The notes under the pieces are model-generated. The model was not told where the DNA came from and made no database searches. It saw only the letters and a program-made list of their open reading frames with translations. A stretch of DNA of 64,000 bases from positions 9,164,046 to 9,228,045 of the forward strand of contig CM034104.1 of the NCBI GenBank assembly GCA_019914945.1. The letters run 5' to 3'. Both the position numbers and the translations under genes were made by a program. This stretch comes from Typha latifolia (lineage: Eukaryota; Streptophyta; Magnoliopsida; Poales; Typhaceae). Below are positions 57,851 to 64,000 of this stretch, piece after piece (position 1 is the stretch's first letter; every line of letters begins with the position of its first letter).

Positions 57851-58586
57851 CAGATGTGATCTCATAGAAGGTTGTTTCTTACGTTTCTTAAGCCCTTACA
57901 TAATTATGACTTCTTCTGAGCCATATTTGATAACAGATTTCCTAAATATAACTTCAATTATAATATCACATATTTGCAAATGACATTATTCTTCAACTCA
58001 ATTCTCCGTCTTGGTTTTGCCAAAATTATGAGATAAAAACTTATTTTATTTTCAATCTGATCAAGGACCAGCCAAAAAAGTCTAGAAGTTCAAATTAAGA
58101 CTCGGTGCTCAATCAACAGTAGAATTAGCTCCGTGCAACTGAAACTCATACTTGATAATCCAGCTTTTTCTACTGAAACCTAAGGAGTCACTGCCGCAAA
58201 TTAACTTCCAGATGAATAAGAAAACAATGAAACAAAAGTTGCAGTCTTATATTCAAATGTAAAGGTAATTACAAGAGACGAAATCACTATACAGGATTGG
58301 AGAGTGCCACCACCTTCTGACTGGCAGCAGCTAAAATTTACAAGTAAAATTAGGATGCAACCACTCCTAAGGCCAGCAATGGATGATCTGCAATGATTAA
58401 TCTCAAGAAGAGGAGTCTTTTCTGATAGATTATCAAGGTCGTATTCCCCTTCTTTATACCTGACTGTAGTCAACCTGGCCGTCCATCAATGAAAAGAATT
58501 TCATTTGACAGCAACTATAAGAGTCCAATATATTCCTCAGGATAATTCAGCTGGCTGGCTACATATCCCAAAGTAATTTCATAAGC
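57851..58586. other. 3' flank of the glutamate synthase gene
   Basis: This holds the 3' untranslated region of the - strand gene to the right. An open frame at 58201-58473 on the same strand lies wholly downstream of the stop codon, has no recognisable domain and is probably untranslated sequence. Confidence 0.5.
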
Positions 58587-61500
58587 TTATGCAGATTGCA
58601 GTGTCATTCCTTGTTTAGCTACTACTCTTTCAAACTCTGCACAAGCTTCGGGTGTGTCTTCTTCACTAGGTGGCACTAATTGCCAAAATAGTGGCAGATA
58701 AGCCTCCCATTCCCCTAAGACAGCAGCGCCTTTCTTGCTCCCAGTTTTTTCCTTCCAAAAGAAATTAGAGGAATAAGTATTGGGCACATACATGAAGGAG
58801 TTATGAATTTCTTCTAGGATGCTTTACTCACCACATAGGCTTCTATCAAACTTTTTAGCTGCATCTGTCCAGCTGGAGCATTTACTCTCTGAATCTTAAC
58901 AATCTCCTTATTAACCTGTTCCAACAATTACAATTATGTGAAAAGAAAAGGAGATGTCATCATTATAGTTCATAAAATTATTGGAAGAAAATATTAACTT
59001 GTACAAAAATCAAATTCTATTATTATGAGACTTGACATCTTAAACTTGGGAGCTGATGACCAGACAAAGACAATGAATATGCTTTATCTATTTACGTCAT
59101 ATAATGCTTAATCACAAATCCTTTACAAAGACCAGCCAACTTATCTGCTTTTCCAGTAAAGAAAAGAATCAATAATTCTCTGTTCTCATTCATTCACCAA
59201 AAGAAATGGATAATATGTGAGGTAAACCGACAGCTGTCTTAGGTAAAGAGCATCTAAATCATGAATGATCATGTAATATGAACGGAGAAAAAACTAATGT
59301 CAATAAATTCCACAAATGTTTTGAAGAAATTGCACTTGTCAGATTGAGTGTTCTTATTAATTCAAAACAGTCATCAAAACCTAATAGCTCATAAGATGCC
59401 ACTTAAGTAAGAAAAGTATCGGAGATGCTGAACAATAATAGCAGCTGAAGCAAATAAATTGCAAATATTGCCCTAGGGATTCCAAGTACCTAACATGGGC
59501 TTCCTACTTCATATTTTTCTTGTAGATAACTTGCTATTATTTTATGTTAGCTATGGTGCATAAACCTTGCTTCTTGATGGAAGATAGTGTAAGTAGATAA
59601 TATTATCCAAGAACTATCTATTTCCTTAAAGGTTTGTCAATCAAATACTTACTTGCCAAGTTGACAATTGTGTATCATGCAAGTGCCTTACCAAGAACCA
59701 CAGAAGGGTTTGACAGGGCATATGTGCTACATTAGTATATCAAAGTAAACTAGTTCTTAAGAGTACGATAAGAGTCTGTTTTGATCCATTATTATAGGTA
59801 ATGTGGAACGTGGATTCCCTCTGTATCCTTTCCTACATAATAATAATCTTAATTTTAGTGTGCTTAGACTGATTTGTCTTTGTGGCATGTACTTACATTA
59901 TGTCACTGCCACGCATGTGGAAATAAATGAACCTGAACCATGTAGCATGCACATTTTACTAAAAAAGCACATAATGAATTGAAAAACCACATGGTATGCC
60001 AATAGAGGTGCAAAAACACTCATAACTACTATTCTACTCTATTTGGTGACATGGCAACACATCTTGTTTATACTCTGAGCTGCAAGATCATACTGCACAA
60101 GATGACAACAACAACATGAAATGAATTTTAGAACCAAAGAGAAAAATCTTGAACCTAAAAGGCACGGGATTCTCATTAAAAGTGAGTTCATTTTGGATCA
60201 ATAAGGTTCAAAAGTAATGAGAAAAAATTGAATGCTATAAAGCATGAAGAAAAAGTAAAAGCATAGAGAATATTAATCAATAAGAGCTACAGAAGAGAAA
60301 AATTAGTCAGTGAAATACTGTCTGCAGTTATCTACATCACAAAGTATATGCTAAATATATGAGAGAAAAATTTGTTAAGGCAAGAGAAAGGAACAATGGG
60401 AAATCAATTTCAAATGTATAAAATATGAGGATCAAAGCACATTTGGTAAATGAAAACTAGAGCAACGAGAAAGGAGAACCTATTTCATGAGTTGATTTAC
60501 TGAAAAGATACTAGAAACTTAGATCTTGGAATGGTTAATATAGGTCAAGTAGGGAGACATGCCTTAGAAAAGATGTAAACAAGAAAAGATTGTTAAGACA
60601 TGATAACACATCTACTAAGGTTTAGAGTTGTTTGGAGGATGATGGTTAGAAGCAAAGGGAAACAGGAAGAGGGCACACATTATCTGTATATGAACAAACA
60701 AGATATGCAAAGTTGCACATCCTGTGAGATGAAGCTCATGGAATTCTATGAAACTCAACAAGAGGGTGATCAAAGTTTACTGCACAGATACACTAGTCGC
60801 AACCTGGTAAATGTTAAACTCATTATCAAGATAAAAAGAGACATATTTTTTAGAACTAAAATTATGTTCATAAAGTAACATATAAGCACACATAATAATT
60901 AGAATATATTACAGAAGAGAGATTGACAGTTCTGAGTCTTCTGACACAAACCTTAGGAATGAGAGTATCGTCTTCATCGAGAATATATGCTAAACCACCA
61001 GTCATGCCAGCAGCAACATTCCTGCCCACTCTGTTGGAGAAGAGAACAAAATGCAATAATTTGGTAATTACTCTAACTAATTTCCCTAATAGGAGTGTAG
61101 AGAAGAGATATACTAACTTTCCAAGTACCACCACACAGCCACCAGTCATGTACTCACAACAATGATCTCCAGTGCCCTCAACCACTGCTTGGGCAAGAGA
61201 ATTTCTAACGGCAAATCGTTCTCCTGCCTTTCCCCGCACAAAGACTTGACCGCCAGTAGCCCCATACAGACAGGTATTTCCAACTATTGTAGCATCCTCT
61301 GGGCAAAATCCAGTATTCTCAACAGGAACTACTACCAGCTCTCCACCAGCCATGCCCTGAAAGAAAAAGTTCCCATAAGGCACCAGACTCTAAGAACACG
61401 TTATATCCACAGGGAAGAAGAATTTTCACTACCTTCCCCACATAATCATTAGCTTCTCCCACCAACCGAATGTGCATTCCAGGAGTTAAGAAACAAGCAA

Positions 61501-63907
61501 AAGATTGTCCAGCGCTCCCAGTAAATCTGGGAAACAGATAATCAAATTGTCATTCCTTATATTTTTCTTATGATAAATACCACGGATTTTATTTAGCGTC
61601 ACACAGAGGACAGATCACATACGTCAGATTAAGCTGACCCGCAAACCCTGTATCTCCATATTTCTTGGCAATGACACCAGCTATACGGCCACAAACAGAA
61701 CGGTCAACATTGTAAATCTTTATTGATTTAGTGATCTCTTTCTCATGCTCAATAGCCCCCAATATCTGGAGACAAGAAGATAATTAAAATGACAGTAGTA
61801 ATATGGTCCGGAATTATGCAGTGTAATCTTAAAGCTAAATCTTTATAATTGGCTAGCAAAATAAAGAAATTCAGCATGCCATGATGCAAGAAGAATTGAG
61901 ATCTATAAAGTGATTTAAGGACTGGATCTTCAATGACTGGCATATTGACATGACATTGTACTAGAAAAATATCAGGGAATTAGAGAGCTGAGAGATATAT
62001 CCTGTAAGGACATAAATAACCATTGGCAAAACAAAATACAAAGGGCATCACCAGCGAGTAAGAAGAGGCAATTTGGTAATAGTAGGCTCAAAGAATGCAT
62101 GTTGACTTGTCACAAAGACAAAAACTCTTTCAAGGCCATGCTACTACAATTTTCTTAATATGCTTGGTAGACAGTCACATTAAAGAAGTTATGGTGAAAA
62201 ACTGTAATCAACCTACTAGGATCAAAGCTAGGAAGTTTAGCAGATCTCTTGCTTTAGATTATCGAAGGAGAGTTGTTGAAAAGTGAATGTGGACAATACA
62301 TATAAAAAAAACATTTCTATGCATGAAAATCAGGCTAAAGAATCATAAAAGATCTGTTACCGCTCTGAGGGAAATGACAAACTGTACATTAGATAGAGAA
62401 ATTGTTGATGAACATGAGCTTCACATGACAGATTTAAGCTTTTTCCTTGATATAAGCTTGTATTTGGTTAATAGGCAATTAGATCAAGGAGATCTTTAAC
62501 TGCTTCATTTTTCCTCACTTGATATGGATATACATCATCATGCAAGTAAAACAGTATACATGGAAATGAAGAAAGAAACTAAAGGGACAAGGAATTACCT
62601 ATCATAACTGGTTCTCTCAACTGCATAAAGAGATAATATAGAAAAAGGAGAGCCGATCACATATATATTATAATTACAGTTTCATACATGGAGAAATTCT
62701 TCTAGGATACAATTGAACTGGCAGATATCATACAACCAAGCATATTTTTTCTGTAATAACCAAGGTCCCAAATATTGCGATCAATAAATTACTCAGATAA
62801 AATACAAAAACTAAAAAATATATACTAATTTATCAATCTCTATTTCTCTCTTCCTCTTTCTCACACAAATAAAAAGATACTATTTTTCCCTCTCCCACTC
62901 TCTCCCATTCATTCTCCTTCATACTCTCTCCCACTCTCTGCCATCTCCCATTCTCACTTTAAAAACACTCTCTGACTCCTTCTCTAATCATGTGCCTCCC
63001 CTCTCTGTTCCCTATACCCCCGCCCCCCCTCCCTCGCACTCTCCCTCCCTCCCTCTCTCATTCTCTGCTGCTGCTGCAGCAGAGAGGGAGTGAAAGGGAG
63101 AGAGGGAGAGATGAGGAGGTAGACAGAGAGATGTGTTGCTGGACATCTATGTCGCAGAACTCATTTCAAGAACTCATATTGGGTGCTTTCAGCCGATATG
63201 GTCGAGACAGGTCCAACATAGGACAGAATCGTCTGATCTGGACAATCCGACCCTAAATCCAACGAATATGCTGGGATCGGGGTAGTATCGAGATCAACCG
63301 ATACTGGCATCCTATGTTATTACCATACATGAGATGATTATGTCTTGATACAAACAGAAAACAAAGTTCTTTATATCTTGTGGCAAAATTAGAACATAAA
63401 ACTAATAATGAGCATTGAGCAAGATTATATGTAATTGGAGTAAAAATTTATACTAATTGTAAACGTATATACACCAGATGTACTTATTCAGGAAGTACCT
63501 AAAGAGAACTGCTTAAGAGAACTATCTGAGGTTGTAGTTGAGGGTGTAGAGAAAGTGGGTCGAAATATAAGAAAATAAGATAGGACTTATCGAAGGAAAA
63601 CAAGATATACTTGTAAACAAGAATCACAAAATAGAACTTATCTTAAGGAATCAATAACAACCTGGGATGATGACTATCATGCTTGATGATTAGTGCAAAT
63701 AGAGCGAATATACTTCTTGTCATATTCTATTAGTGAACTGCCTTTATAGAAAGTAAGAAAAAGAACAATCACATAATCCAGCAAAGCAAGTTCAGAAATG
63801 TTTTCTACCTCGGGATCTGAAAGTATGATGTCATCTAGAACAGGGCCATTAGTGTGAGCATCCTGATTCCTTATTTCAGAGCTGCTCCATTTTGGTTGGC
63901 CAACACT
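58587..63907 (-). CDS. ferredoxin-dependent glutamate synthase, C-terminal exons (partial)
   Basis: Seven exons join in one frame: 63809-63907, 61623-61765, 61433-61526, 61118-61356, 60952-61030, 58832-58915, 58587-58751 (all GT-AG), giving 300 C-terminal residues of a protein usually about 1600 long. The enzyme makes two glutamates from glutamine and 2-oxoglutarate using reduced ferredoxin in plastids. The stretch includes [66 protein letters not shown] and [19 protein letters not shown], the repeated-glycine beta-helix domain that ends plant glutamate synthases. The final exon reads [18 protein letters not shown], the tail of the ferredoxin form; the NADH form would continue into a flavoprotein domain, which is absent. 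Upstream exons (glutaminase and FMN/Fe-S domains) lie beyond 64000. No lesions were seen in these exons. Orthologues are called GLU1/Fd-GOGAT; GLU1 against GLU2 cannot be told. Confidence 0.93.
58916..60951 (-). other. 2.0-kb intron of the glutamate synthase gene
   Basis: It is bounded by donor AAG|GTTTGTG (60951) and acceptor GGAACAG|GTTAA (58916) and joins residues ...LIPK and VNKEIVK in phase 0. It is AT-rich with no recognisable gene inside. It is far longer than the neighbouring introns of 80-300 bp, as if it has taken up non-coding DNA. Confidence 0.82.
61766..63808 (-). other. 2.0-kb intron of the glutamate synthase gene with a pyrimidine/purine hairpin block
   Basis: It is bounded by donor CCCGAG|GTAGAA (63808) and acceptor TCTCCAG|ATATTGG (61766), phase 0. 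Inside, 62830-63080 is a long CT-rich tract that turns at CTCTGCTGCTGCTGCAGCAG (near 63070) into a GA-rich tract up to 63130. 63150-63300 has higher GC content and looks foreign to the intron. The reading frame at 62990-63256 is low-complexity chance. Confidence 0.78.
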
Positions 63908-64000
63908 CTGAATCAAACATAATGAAATATGAGACAACGAGAATCTTACATCCAGAAGGGAGCGGGAGCACTTAAATCTAATAGCTCAACACTCAATTGT

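Noticed and set aside
58201..58473. 90-codon open frame on the glutamate synthase strand
   Set aside because: It starts downstream of the glutamate synthase stop codon and shows no domain; treated as 3' untranslated sequence.
63909..64000. Possible further glutamate synthase exon at the right edge
   Set aside because: A frame reading LLDLS followed by a GT is present, but the next expected residues and splice phase do not fit the 63907 exon start, so it is more likely intron.

Overview
This window is nuclear DNA from a flowering plant. The grounds are spliced genes with GT-AG introns and clear plant orthologues (ferredoxin-type glutamate synthase, a plant-type phospholipase A2-like protein, an ARGOS/OSR-type small membrane protein), Ty3/gypsy chromovirus LTR retrotransposons primed by initiator-Met tRNA, an L1-type LINE and a plant mobile domain remnant. 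I cannot name the species.

Layout. 1-20137 is a stack of nested LTR retrotransposons. The oldest layer (element E) survives as a 3' internal tail and one LTR. A chromovirus (H, + strand, Tekay/Del-like, ending at 6080) abuts the E tail. A second gypsy element (A, - strand, 6586-19544, perfect 5-bp target duplication AAGTC) sits inside the E LTR. A third (B, - strand, 9180-15833) sits inside A. 20165-20955 is a decayed plant mobile domain gene. 20956-32200 is AT-rich and nearly empty except for an intact small ORF of the ARGOS/OSR family at 26762-26965. 32205-32716 looks like a MITE. 32728-37785 is A', a relative of A, followed by a broken related LTR (F), a rearranged integrase fragment (39610-40738) and a lone LTR (G, 41979-42843).

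The right half holds the two conventional genes, both on the - strand: a two-exon phospholipase A2-like gene (47002-47890) and the last seven recognised exons of a ferredoxin-dependent glutamate synthase gene (58587-63907, continuing off the right edge). Between them are an L1-type LINE relic (48640-50800), a short non-autonomous LTR element (D, 51300-53590) and a Tat/Athila-like reverse transcriptase scrap (57630-57850).

The host genes are functionally unrelated: plastid nitrogen assimilation, lipid hydrolysis and organ growth/ethylene response. Every retroelement coding region seen here is broken by stops, frameshifts, deletions or active-site changes, so none looks autonomous. I found no convincing undescribed gene system. 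The most unusual signals are structural: complementary internal deletions in A and A', a gag-PBS-LTR-edge tandem duplication in A, tandem CpG-rich palindrome repeats in several LTR families, and a duplicated endonuclease segment in the LINE. Coordinates of ancient repeats are approximate; exon boundaries were worked out by hand from reading frame and splice sites.
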